NCBI RefSeq assembly: GCF_964340395.1
Contig: NC_135549.1
Location: 26,171,342-26,235,341, forward strand
From: Glandiceps talaboti
Taxonomy: Eukaryota; Hemichordata; Enteropneusta; Spengelidae
Length of the DNA stretch: 64,000 nucleotides
Direction of reading: 5' to 3'
Every line of letters begins with the position of its first letter. The first letter of the stretch is position 1. Position numbers and translations under genes: made by a program. Of this stretch, positions 44,015 through 55,386 are shown piece by piece. The notes under the pieces were generated by a model that worked only from the letters and a program-made list of their open reading frames with translations, ran no database searches and was not told the DNA's origin.

Positions 44015-44385
44015 ATAGTAGTACACTTCTACCTATTATGCAAATTAAAATTTACATACTTGAGGTATGGTGGTTAATATCGTCAATATAATTCTAAACT
44101 GTAATACAGTCCCTTTTCGAATTACAAAATAATGCTTTGTATTAAATTTCTAATTATTTTGGAGTACCGTTCTGTTTGCATTTAAGGAAAAACAAAATGC
44201 AAACGCCAATGAAAACATTTTTCTGATAGGCGTGGCTCCGGCTTCAAAACCGTACAATGAATTTGAAGAAAAAAATATATATCCGTTTTGCGTATGTAAT
44301 TGAGCCATCATTTGGTTGTTTATAATCAATTTGCAATATAAACCAATTTTTGTAGGCCCTGGGTATATTAATCGGGCCAATAATT
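44015..44385. repeat. Flanking direct repeat, left copy
   Basis: It matches 53955-54325 in the same orientation. Shared words are 'gtacacttc', 'tatgcaaat', 'ggtatgg/cgtatgga', 'tcaaaaccgta', 'gaatttgaag', 'accaattt', 'tttttgtaggccc' and 'atcgggccaat'. It lies outside the left arm of the large inverted structure. Confidence 0.65.
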
Positions 44386-45047
44386 AATTTGAAAAATAGG
44401 TAGATAACATTCATTTTTACAGATATCATGGAAGAAATTAATGGAAGTGAACATATACATACACAGTTAGGTTTTATGTACTGTTTATTTTATTACACAC
44501 GACACAAACATCGACAGTGCAAGGTAAGACGAACCCCTTACACAGACACCACAGTCAATGTCAATACTAGTATGTACCATGTGTTAGAATATAGACCATA
44601 ATTTTAGAATAGGTGCGGTAGGCAGACTTTCTAATTTTTTTTCTTGGAATGTGAGTCTCTAGTTCAGGAAGTAATTTTTTCCGTTGTTTTCCATATATGG
44701 TCTCTGTGCTGTTATGTTGGTTTCTTCTCATCAGATGTACAGTCATTACAGATTGGAAGAAGAGTTTTATATTGTCTTTTTATATTGATGTAAGTTTCCA
44801 CATCCACTATTCCTTGCGAGACTTCACAATTTTCGGGATTTTATTATTTTTTTCTCGAATATGTGAAAAAAGAAGAAGTTTAGGGTCGTCACGAAAAACT
44901 GGGTGGGGTCGGGTAACCGGAACCAAACATTTTTTTTTAGGTCCAATCACACCAACTCATTAAAAATTGTTATTCCAACAATTACAAGTGAAAGTACACG
45001 ATCTGCAAATAAGGGCTCACGCAATATAGCAACATAATATATTGATA

Positions 45048-45998
45048 CTTGTGTCCCGAGATATACTTCTGAATATGACGATATATAGATAAAATTGAAA
45101 TTGCGGGCGGGGAGAAGACGTGTCGAAACCCTGCAGTATGGAAAGCCACAGCTGACTTAAGTGTGCAATTACTATTATTGTATGTGCAAATACTATGTTA
45201 TTATGTGCATTCAATAGTTTATTATGTGCAAATCTTAAGTTATTATGTGCATACTGTATTATTATAAGTACAGATATTATTATTATATGTGCTAACACTA
45301 TGTTATTATGTGCATTAAATATTTTATTATGTGCAAATCTTAAGTTATTATGTGCATACTGTATTATTATATGTACAGTTACTATTATTATATGCGCTAA
45401 CACTATGTTATTATGTGCATTTAATAGTTTATTATGTGCATACTGTATTATTATATGTACAGTTACTATTATTATATGCGCTAACACTATGTTATTATGT
45501 GCATTTAATAGTTTATTATGTGCATACTGTATTATTATATGTACAGTTACTATTATTATATGCGCTAACACTATGTTATTATGTGCATTAAATATTTTAT
45601 TATGTGCAAATATTAAGTTATTATGTGCATACTGTATTATTATATGTACAGTTACTATTATTATATGCGGTAACACTATGTTATTATGTGCATTAAATAT
45701 TTTATTATGTGCAAATATTAAGTTATTATGTGCATACTGTATTATTATATGTACAGTTACTATTAGTATATGCGGTAACACTATGTTATTATGTGCATTA
45801 AATATTTTATTATGTGCAAATATTAAGTTATTATGTGCATACTGTATTATTATATGTACAGTTACTATTATTATATGCGCTAACACTATGTTATTATGTG
45901 CAAATCTTAAGTTATTATGTGCATATTGTATTATTATATGTACAGTTACTATTATTATATGCGGTAACACTACGTCGTTATGTGCATACAGTAGTTTA
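45048..45998. repeat. Left arm of the large foldback; array of about 21-bp modules
   Basis: From about 45131 inward the arm is an array built on TTATTATGTGCA. Modules of 19-23 bp form a higher-order unit of about 105 bp (sometimes 84 bp), each with one 'tgtacagttacta' module. The same array in reverse orientation forms 52302-53660. The outer edge ('ctgcagtatggaaagccaca', and further out 'cttgtgtcccgagatat') also matches the right arm inverted. Because module length is near a multiple of three, long ORFs appear on both strands; they are not genes. Confidence 0.9.
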
Positions 45999-46002
45999 TT
46001 AA

Positions 46003-47635
46003 GGGCTTTCGTTAAGATCCCCCGCTAGAGGGCACACTTTCTCGCCGATTCAAACACGTACGCGCAGACTCGAGTTGCTGTTGTGTTATCCTTTTGTGAG
46101 CACGTTCCGTCGTCGTCTGTCATGGAGTCCCACGTCTGTTCTGTCAGATTTAGGTCTGTCAGCTTTCACAGCACGTTTCTTGACAGAGGGAGTCACTTTC
46201 TCTCATGTGCTCGACATGACTGAGGAAAATTTAATAAGTTTTCCTTTCCTTTTCTGACCCAAGAAAACATATTTCAGGATTTTTGTTGCAATATCTCAAT
46301 GACACAGTCAATATCTGAAGGGGACTATTTGGTTTCTGTAAATTAAGACAATTTAAAAAACAAGACAGGAGTCAATAGACTAGTGTTAAAATCTAGTGTT
46401 TTTCTTTCAATATAAATCTCTTATAAAGATGTACAAATAAATCTTTCTCAAGTTGAGAATGAAAATTGAGGAACAACAAATATAACGAAATACAAAAAAT
46501 AATATCTTCCCTGAGAACTTACAGGAATTGACTGATTCAAAGAAAAGCAAGTTTAGTACTGATCAGAGTTGATTTTGGAACTGTTCTATAATTTAAAGTT
46601 GTAATTTAACGTAGACAGACGTCTTTCATACTAACTGCTAATTCTTCTACTTGCACAGAACAAGTTATTTAGAGGTACAGTTGTGAACCATTGTGACGTG
46701 GTATAAGTATGAACAACGCATTCAAACTTAATGATTAATTAAAAAAAAATTGCACTGCTACTCCATTTGAAAAAAAAATTGATGCAGGACTGACAGTAGA
46801 AAAAAAAATTGCTGTCACTCTGACTGGGAAAAAAAATTGCTCCCATACCTACTTCCTCCATACCCCCCCCCCCCCCAGAAATCAAACGGTTCTCCCCTTA
46901 GTTACGGTAGATCTCGATCTAGACGTCACTAGGCGATCTAGTTGCCGCACGAGTTGGACCCCCTGTCAGCTCCCAGGCCCGGCCCGCCCCAAAGCTTCCC
47001 GGCACCGACTTCTTAAATCAAGTCGGTCATACCCAATCTTCTGACACCAAAACTTATTAAATTTTCCTCAGTCATGTCGAGCACATGAGAGAAAGTGACT
47101 CCCTCTGTCAAGAAACGTGCTGTGAAAGCTGACAGACCTAAATCTGACAGAACAGACGTGGGACTCCACACAGGCATTTGTTTCCCGGGTTATGGCTCAG
47201 AATATTTCTATCAGAATACAATAAAATGTCGATAATATCGTTAATAGTGACGTATTAAACCAACACTATATGAAAGGGGTAAAGTTACACATGTTTCTGT
47301 GATCGCGCAGTTTCACTAAATGCGAAGGAAGACACTCTTCCTTCGCATTTAGTGAAACTGCACGATCACACAAACAAGTGTAATTTTACCCCTTTCATAT
47401 AGTGTTGGTTTAATACGTCACTATTAACGATATCATCGACATTTTATTGTATTCTGATAGAAATATTCTGAGCCATAACCCGGGAAACAAATGCCTGTGG
47501 GACTCCATGACAGACGACGACGCGTCGACGGGACGTGCTCACAAAAGGATAACACAACAGCAACTCGAGTCTGCGCGTGCGTGTTTGAATCGGCGAGAAA
47601 GTGTGCCCTCTAGCGGGGGATCTTAACGAAAGCCC
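46003..47635. mobile_element. TTAA-flanked foldback element with GGGCTTTCG ends
   Basis: TTAA at 45999-46002 and 47636-47639 flank an element whose ends are inverted copies: left arm 46003-46242, right arm 47049-47635. The arms match nearly perfectly once the nested 331-bp insertion in the right arm is removed. The 0.8-kb spacer has A-rich short repeats, a C run at about 46865-46877 and a GC-rich stretch, but no coding ORF. TTAA target choice is known for piggyBac and Kolobok superfamilies; the GGG start fits Kolobok better, but this is inference. Confidence 0.75.
47169..47499. mobile_element. 331-bp palindromic MITE nested in the right arm (8-bp target duplication)
   Basis: The element is a near-perfect inverted repeat over its whole length, from CACAGGCATTTGTTTCCCGG at the left to its reverse complement at 47499, with the centre near 47335. 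GGACTCCA flanks it at 47161-47168 and 47500-47507. The undisturbed left arm of the host element (reverse complement, about 46113-46134) has this word once, which shows the empty site. An 8-bp duplication is typical of hAT-type elements (also P and a few others). Confidence 0.85.
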
Positions 47636-47679
47636 TTAACCCTTTGAACCCCAAGCCCCTGAGAGGGTATTATATAGGT

Positions 47680-50200
47680 GTTGGTACCATGTTACATAAC
47701 ACCTGGTGTCAAAACTGACCAAGGATGACCCAGGAAAACTATATATTTATGGAATCTACATATGTCAGAGTTTCCAAAAATATGCAAATTTATGTCATGT
47801 GACCTCATTATATATTCAAAATGGCCGCCAAACCAGTAAAGTTATGAAATATTTTTCACATTTTTATAATTTGTATTGGTGAGAGTACAAAATTCTCAGT
47901 TTTTTATAGAATTTTAGCCCACAATGTTACCAGCCTCTGGAATGATATAGAAATATTACATAATATGTAAAGATTTATGTATGTAATTTTGATTTTCACC
48001 CTGGTAAACATGTGGTAACTCGTTATTTTTGCATGCAATTCAAGGAGTGGAAGTACCATATTGCAGGATTGTTTGAGTCCAAACTGACCAATGATGATCT
48101 GATGAAACCATATACTTTTGAACTGGTCATAAAAAAAGCATCCCAAAAATATGCAAATATTGGTCACGTGACCTCATTATATATTCAAAATGGCCGCCTT
48201 TACAATAAAATTATTGAATGCTCTGCCCATTTTTCAATTTGTATGGGTAAGAGTATAATATTTTCAATTTGTTATTGCATTTTATCCCTCAATGTTACAA
48301 GGCTGTGCAATAATATTGAAATATTACATCATATGTAAAGATTTAGGAGCAAAACTCTGATTTTCACCCCATACAACATATGGCGGACACATAGTAAATT
48401 GGTACTCTTGAACAGGGATTCTGAGAGTGACAGTGCCATATTACAGGATCGTTTGAGTCTAAACTGACCATATTTGACCATACATAACCAAGTATTTTTG
48501 GAATTACCAAAAGATAGCGGTCCCAAAAAAATGCAAATATCGGTCATGTGACCTCATTAAATATTCAAAATGGATGCCATTACAGTCAAGTTATTGAATT
48601 TTATATAATATTTTCAATTTGTATAAGTGAGAGTAAAATATTTTCAATTTTTTATTGTAATTTTAGCCCTCAATGTTGCAAGTCTGTAGAATAATATGAA
48701 AATATGACATCATATGTAAAGATTTGGGCCAAAAATCTTTGGTTTTAGTCATTATGTACTAGGCAAACATACAGTAATTTGATATGTTCGGCATACCATT
48801 CAACAAGTGAAATAGTCATATTACATGGGTGCCAGAGTCCAAACAGACCATGTTTTACCATACATAACCAAGTATTTTTGGATACATCCAAAGACAGTGG
48901 TCCCAAAAATATGCAAATATTTGTCATGTGACCTCATTAAATATTCAAAATGGCTGCCATTATAGTCAAGTTATTGAATATTTCACAAATTCTTCAATTC
49001 GTGTTGGTGAAACCTGAAACATTCTTCATTTTTCATTGCACTTTGTTGTTCAATGTCATAAGCATGCAGAATTATATGCAAATATTTTATAATATGTAAA
49101 TATTTGGGCACCAAATCTTTGTTTTTAGTCATCATGTACAGGGTAAACATATGATATCTGTGTGACATGATGCAAAAAATGTAAATACATGTATCATATT
49201 ACAATACAAGCGTGCTTGAGTCCAAACTAGCCAAGTGTCATCTGGTATAACCATATATTTGTGGAATCAAAATGCAACATGGATCCCAAAAATATGCAAA
49301 TTGTTTAAATTTTGAATTAAATATTCAAAATGGCCTCCAATACACAAATCATAGTTTTCTTGATATATTTTTTTCTATATTTTAAAGGTGAACGTAAGAC
49401 ATTTTTTTACTTTTCATGTCATTCTATTGCTCATTATTACATGGTTGTGCCTTAGCATGCAAATATACAACAACAAACAATATCTATAACATAAAAATGA
49501 TCTTTAATATTCATCAAGTGCTGAATGTATGTGGTAAATCTGAAATGTCATCCCACAATATAAAAAGGATGAGTATCATATCACTAGGGCCCTAGGCCCC
49601 AGGCCATCGGTCAAATGTGACTTCTCTTTGTCTAATATTACTATACACTTTTCAACTCAGTGTGACACAGAGGACCCAAAAATAAATAATTTGGTCACAT
49701 AACTTCACTGCTCTTTCAAAAATAGCTGACAGTCTCTAAAAAAATTGACAGAATCTGTGATATTTTTTATTAGCATTGGTAGTATAAGAAAAAAAATAAA
49801 AATGAGACACTAACACTCATGAGAAGTCAGGGAGTAGATAAATGGCACAGATATGGTAAATTGTCATTGCTACAGTACTTGTTACTAGTAGTTGCAATGT
49901 ACATGTACATGCAAAGTCAATTGACAGTCCCCTAATATGTTACTACATGTGTATTGTTGAACTTGATTTTGATACATGAAACATTTTCAGCATACTTCTA
50001 ACGGTCCCAAACTAAACACCAATGGCAGCATCTGGTATAAAATATATGGATATTGTAATCTCAACAGTGCCACGTGACATAATTGGTTATTCAAAATGAC
50101 TGAAAATCTTAGGTAATCTGATATCAACAATATTTTTGGTTGTGTTTATCAGAAGTGTTGAGGATTGAACGTATGATGGGCAACACATGTAACAATAAAC
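47680..50200. repeat. 380-bp satellite, about 7 units, decaying to the right
   Basis: The anchor 'gtca(c/t)gtgacctcatta' followed by 'atattcaaaatgg' recurs at about 47794, 48163, 48543 and 48923, with degenerate copies near 49303, 49693 and 50072 (spacings about 369, 380, 380, 380, 390 and 379). Each unit also has 'ccaaaaatatgcaaat', 'gagtccaaactgacca' and 'tatgtaaagattt'. Divergence rises from left to right. Confidence 0.88.
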
Positions 50201-52297
50201 TTACATGAATTCAGACAAAAAAAGTATTCTACAATGTACATGTACATGTGCTACTCTTGATCTCGTTGGCATGTATCACATTGTGGTATCTAAACTATCC
50301 AGATGCATACATAAACCTACATTGCTTCATTTGTGAACTACATGTAAAACTGTAAAACCAAGTTGATACTGGAAGATAACAAACAACAAGACAATAACAA
50401 CATCTTGTATGATGCTCTCAAATAAACTAGTGATACAGCATACAAATGTAAGAATTTGAGCTACAAACAACTATACAACACTATTTGCAATATAAATGTT
50501 ATCAAAATAAGACAAAAATATGTAGATGATAAAATAAGGTACAAATCATAGACTAATATTGTCATGAACAGTTACACATGTGCAAGTAGTTTTTTTTTTA
50601 CATTTTGAGAATATACATGTAATACCACTGTCAATGTTCATCCTTATTTCTTGAGTGTGTAAGGAGTTGTAGCTCACTGTTCAATCAAGTAATGCCTCTT
50701 CCTGGTACACTCTGTTGGGTATGAAAATTGTCCATACACAGCTCATCACCAGTATTGAGTAGACCCTTCAAAATATCAATTTCAATAGGTGCAGGCTTAT
50801 CCCAGGTTTATTGTATTCTTTTCCTGAAATTCAACAACAAGAATGACAAAGTTTATTATTCTCAATATTTCTTTTGTATGTTGACTTTGGCTGATGTCAA
50901 AATTGCAAATCATACAATGCACTAACAACAAAACACTTGAACTGAAAATAAAAATTGCAACAAGGAAAAAATGAAAATAAGTTTCATGGAATGTCCACAT
51001 GTTTGTATGCATGTCTACATTTTTCACAATATTTCAACATTGCTAGAGTTCAAACATACTCTATAGAACAAGAAATGAACTATGTGTATCTTGCTATTAT
51101 TTCAATGAAACATGTACATAAATGTCTACCTCTGAGATACACTTCACACATAACATTACATAAGCAGATGACTTATCTCGATAGTTCAATAGTTTATGTA
51201 AATACTCATGAAATTCAGTTGAACACTTGTCAAGAAAAGTTACAATTTGTTTATATAATTTATTACACATTTACTTTGATCTCAACTGATTGATATGTGT
51301 AACCTGACTCTAACATACAAATGAAGTATCAGAAATAGTATTGCTTGTTTTGAGATAATAACCATGACATACTAAAAATCTGACACTCTAAAAAAATGGA
51401 AATTAGAAATACATGGTCACCTAATTCTAGTAGTTTCAAAATTCATTTCTGGCTGTTTTGAACAGAGTACACGAATACATTTCATTCATAATACAACACA
51501 TAGAAAATTCTGAACATATTCATATTTACCTTGATTGTGTTGAAGTCTTCCCAAAGTGATCCCAATGTTATCTGCTTGCCTTGCCTTCTATCTCTGTCAC
51601 CTGGCATCAACACATGTCTGTGTTGACATCCCAAGTCCCGTTGCATTCTATGTATAGCATTCAGATTTGCGATGTCAAATATGTTGACATTGTTATCATT
51701 CAGATAATTACTTTACAACGAAGTTTGTTTGATTGCCGTGCACCAGTGTTTATCGATACCTTGCCCACGCTGACGATCATAAATACGGCAATGCCTATCA
51801 TAATTTCGGAGCGTCGCCATTTTGACATCGTAGTATTAGCTGACCTTACACTTCTTCAATGACACGACACTGGCCATTTTACGATCGAGGTTCGATTTGT
51901 TGACACTACAATCTCCAATATGGCGGACCTTGATCCCATGTGTGTCTATACACAGTTCGGACGTCTTGAACACTGATTTTCAACAACAAAAACATCAAAA
52001 ATAGCCTAGAAACGTCCCCAACCTGCTACGGATCTGTGCGTAATGGTCGCGTTCTCGCCATTTTTAAAAACTCGCACAAATTTTGCTCAAAATTCATGTA
52101 AAAATCACGGTTTTCTTGTGTCAAACACGGTCAAACGCACATACTACAACATAGTGGGTGTATGGCTCCCTAGCTTACTCATATCTGACAGCTGGCCCCT
52201 CAGCAATGTCTTTAACTATGAGTTACATTATCAAGTTGTAAATAGCGTGTGTTAGCTTAATCTCGCGGATAAATACCGTCGAACGGCAACTAAAGGG
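50200..52297. other. AT-rich right half of the CCCTTT element; no gene recognised
   Basis: It has frequent 'acatgtacatg' words and short ORFs without family resemblance. The last 500 bp (51750-52260) are less AT-rich and contain 'atggcgg/tcgccattttg' words, as often seen near promoters or element ends, but no ORF is convincing. Confidence 0.4.
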
Positions 52298-52301
52298 TTA
52301 A

Positions 52302-53873
52302 TAAACTACTGTATGCACATAACGACGTAGTGTTACCGCATATAATAATAGTAACTGTACATATAATAATACAGTATGCACATAATAACTTAAGATTTGC
52401 ACATAATAACATAGTGTTAGCGCATATAATAATAGTAATTGTACATATAATAATACAGTATGCACATAATAACTTAAGATTTGCACATAATAAAATATTT
52501 AATGCACATAATAACATAGTGTTAGCGCATATAATAATAGTAACTGTACATATAATAATACAGTATGCACATAATAACTTAAGATTTGCACATAATAAAC
52601 TATTTAATGCACATAATAACATAGTGTTAGCACATATAATAATAGTAACTGTACATATAATAATACAGTATGCACATAATAACTTAAGATTTGCACATAA
52701 TAACATAGTGTTAGCGCATATAATAATAGTAACTGTACATATAATAATACAGTATGCACATAATAACTTAAGATTTGCACATAATAAAATATTTAATGCA
52801 CATAATAACAGTGTTAGCGCATATAATAATAGTAACTGTACATATAATAATACAGTATGCACATAATAACTTAAGATTTGCACATAATAAACTATTTAAT
52901 GCACATAATAACATAGTGTTTGCACATACAATAATAGTAACTGTACATAAACTATTCAATGCACATAATAACATAGTGTTTGCACATACAATAATAATAA
53001 CTGTACATAATAAACTATTAAATGCACATACTAACATAGTGTTTGCACATACAATAATAGTAACTGTACATAATAAACTATTAAATGCACATACTAACAT
53101 AGTGTTTGCACATACAATAATAGTAACTGTACATAATAAACTATTTAATGCACATAATAACATAGTGTTTGCACATATAGTAATAGTAACTGTACATATA
53201 ATAATACAGTATGCACATAATAACTTAAGATTTGCACATAATAAACTATTGAATGCACATAATAACATAGTGTTTGCACATACAATAATAGTAACTGTAC
53301 ATAAACTATTCAATGCAAATAATAACATAGTGTTTGCACATACAATAATAATAACTGTACATAATAAACTATTAAATGCACATACTAACATAGTGTTTGC
53401 ACATACAATAATAGTAACTGTACATAATAAACTATTAAATGCACATACTAACATAGTGTTTGCACATACAATAATAGTAACTGTACATAATAAACTATTT
53501 AATGCACATAATAACATAGTGTTTGCACATATAGTAATAGTAACTGTACATAGAATAATACAGTATGCACATAATAATTTAAGGTAAGCACATAATAAAC
53601 TATTGAATGCACATAATAACATAGTATTTGCACATACAATAATAGTAATTGCACACTTAAGTCAGTTGTGGCTTTCCATACTGCAGCGTATACTAGGCAT
53701 CCAGCATAGCTAGCTAGGATGATAATCCGTACAACTGGTAGTACAAGCAGTACGTGTAGACGTAAATGCGATCCTAGGAACCTGCGTTATTTACTCCTTT
53801 TTACATATTATCGACCACATACATCAATATTATCAATATTTTATCATATTCTGAAACATATCTCGGGACACAA
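52302..53873. repeat. Right arm of the large foldback; inverted copy of the module array
   Basis: It begins TAAACTACTG, the exact reverse complement of the left arm's last ten bases (45989-45998), and continues as TGCACATAATAA modules to about 53660, then the inverted edge sequence. This arm is longer than the left; a block of about 340 bp (around 52925-53220, again at about 53275-53580) is duplicated within it. Confidence 0.9.
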
Positions 53874-53954
53874 GTGTCTGTGGTCAGTTCTTACCCTTTC
53901 TACATGTGTGCAATCAGCTGACATTTCCAGTAAAGAAACACGCAGTCTGTACTC

Positions 53955-54325
53955 CACGGTACACTTCGACCTTATGCAAATATAAATTTGCATACCTGGC
54001 GTATGGAGGATAAAATTATCAATATCATTCAAATTTAATGTTCTTTTTGAATTTTATAGTGATATTTTGCATTGAAAATCCATATTATATTGTTATATGT
54101 GGTCCTTTTGTAACAAGAGATACAAATATACATGTTGATACAAGTATTTTGGCTAGCGCCGCGTTGGCCCTCAAAACCGTATACAGAATTTGAAGCTGAG
54201 ATATACAGATCACGATGGCAGCCAAACAATCGGCGATCATCATTCGGTAATAACCAATTTGCATATTAATGAAATTTTTGTAGGCCCCGGGCGTATAAAT
54301 ATGATCGGGCCAATATCAAAATTTA
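53955..54325. repeat. Flanking direct repeat, right copy
   Basis: Same-orientation partner of 44015-44385. It lies just outside the right arm of the foldback, so the whole 9-kb structure is bracketed by a directly repeated sequence of about 370 bp. Confidence 0.65.
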
Positions 54326-54960
54326 ACGTTAGGTGAAAGCAGGATTAATGTATTAGTTCTACCGATACCATGTACATATCGTGTAGCGTCACGAGCAATC
54401 TAATCCTGTGCACATTTTTTTTCTGTTGCTGCTGTAAGCTATAGTTACTCTTTACGCATATATGCTTTGTTTTAGATAATTACTACATATATCTCTCAAT
54501 CTATATGTCTTCGTCACTAACTGTAATTTTCATTTTACATGTAATAGCGGACCAAGCACGTACACAAATGTGTTCCGATAGTCCAAAATTCTTACATTGT
54601 GTGTCCTTGTTAGTGACATCAGACGAACGGTTTCATTGAACTATAGTATTTTATTTGCCACAAACTCAAAATCATATCAACATAACAAGAGAGAAAGTAA
54701 AAAAGACAGTGGAATAAATATTACACATAAACTGATGGATGAATACAGAGTTTATGGCTGGACCACAAAAATAGTTTGAAACAAACTAGTCAAGTTTGTG
54801 GCCCATACTACAATTGATTAAACAAAATAATCAAAGCAAAAACAAAAACAAATTTGAAATTAAAACAAAAACAAACAAAAAAAAACAAAAAAAAAACAAA
54901 ACGCGTTCTCATCAAAAAATATATAACAACTGTAAACAATGTAAGGTAGAAAAAGCTGAA

Positions 54961-55386
54961 TTAATTTTGTAACAAATACTGTTTTAACTGAGATTTAAAA
55001 GTAGTCCTGGATTGTATTTTTTTCAATTCTTCAGGTAAGGAGTTCCAATGTTTTGCAGCTGCATACTGAAAATTGTGTTGCGTCAAAGTAAGATTTACTT
55101 TTGGAATGTAAAAGTTATCTCTCGTTGTATTCCGAGTGTGATACGTATTTGGTGGTGTGTTGAAATAGTCGTTAACTGTTTGCGGGAAGTGACCGGCCCT
55201 CAAATCAAAAATAAATAAAGAAGTATTAAATTTGCATTGCTGGTGGACATTTAGAATTCCTAGTTGCTGAAAAAGAGGGGAGGAGGGAGCATCAATATTT
55301 GAAAAAGTTATAAAGCGAATAACTTTCTTTTGAAGGTTTAAGATAGGCTTGAGAAATGTATTGTATTGCCCCATATCTCTATACAA
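54961..55386 (-). pseudogene. LINE ORF2, C-terminal fragment
   Basis: This 141-residue frame carries the end of a CR1/L2-type ORF2 protein (AAAKHWNSLPEELKK, then FKSQLKQYLL before the stop). It is separated by a frameshift around 55340-55386 from the reverse-transcriptase frame, whose own reading ends in WGNTIHFSSLS. The A/T-rich 3' flank (54800-54960), T-rich on the LINE sense strand, is probably the LINE 3' UTR or tail. Confidence 0.8.

Larger units (their letters stand above)
47640..52297. mobile_element. TTAA-flanked 4.7-kb element with CCCTTT ends (piggyBac-like, non-autonomous)
   Basis: TTAA at 47636-47639 and 52298-52301 flank CCCTTTGAACCCC at the left end and CCCTTTAGTTGCC (reverse complement) at the right end. 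TTAA duplication with CCC-starting ends is the pattern of piggyBac elements. The interior has a 380-bp satellite and 2.2 kb of AT-rich DNA with no transposase ORF. The inverted ends share only about 6 clear bases plus CC, so the superfamily call is tentative. Confidence 0.55.

Noticed and set aside
45017-46028. Long ORFs on both strands (317 and 277 codons) with repeated His-Asn/Ile or Leu-Cys-Ala motifs
   Set aside because: They are translations of the 21-bp module array, open in several frames and on both strands; not genes.
48012-48547. ORFs of 72-108 codons in the 380-bp satellite
   Set aside because: They fall within repeat units, appear on both strands and are not kept between units.
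52290-53622. Long ORFs (178-284 codons) on both strands
   Set aside because: Same module array in inverted orientation; artefacts of a repeat length near a multiple of three.
45131-53660. Could the regular modules be a CRISPR array?
   Set aside because: No unique spacers between repeats, module variants are all related, no cas genes, and the genome is animal.
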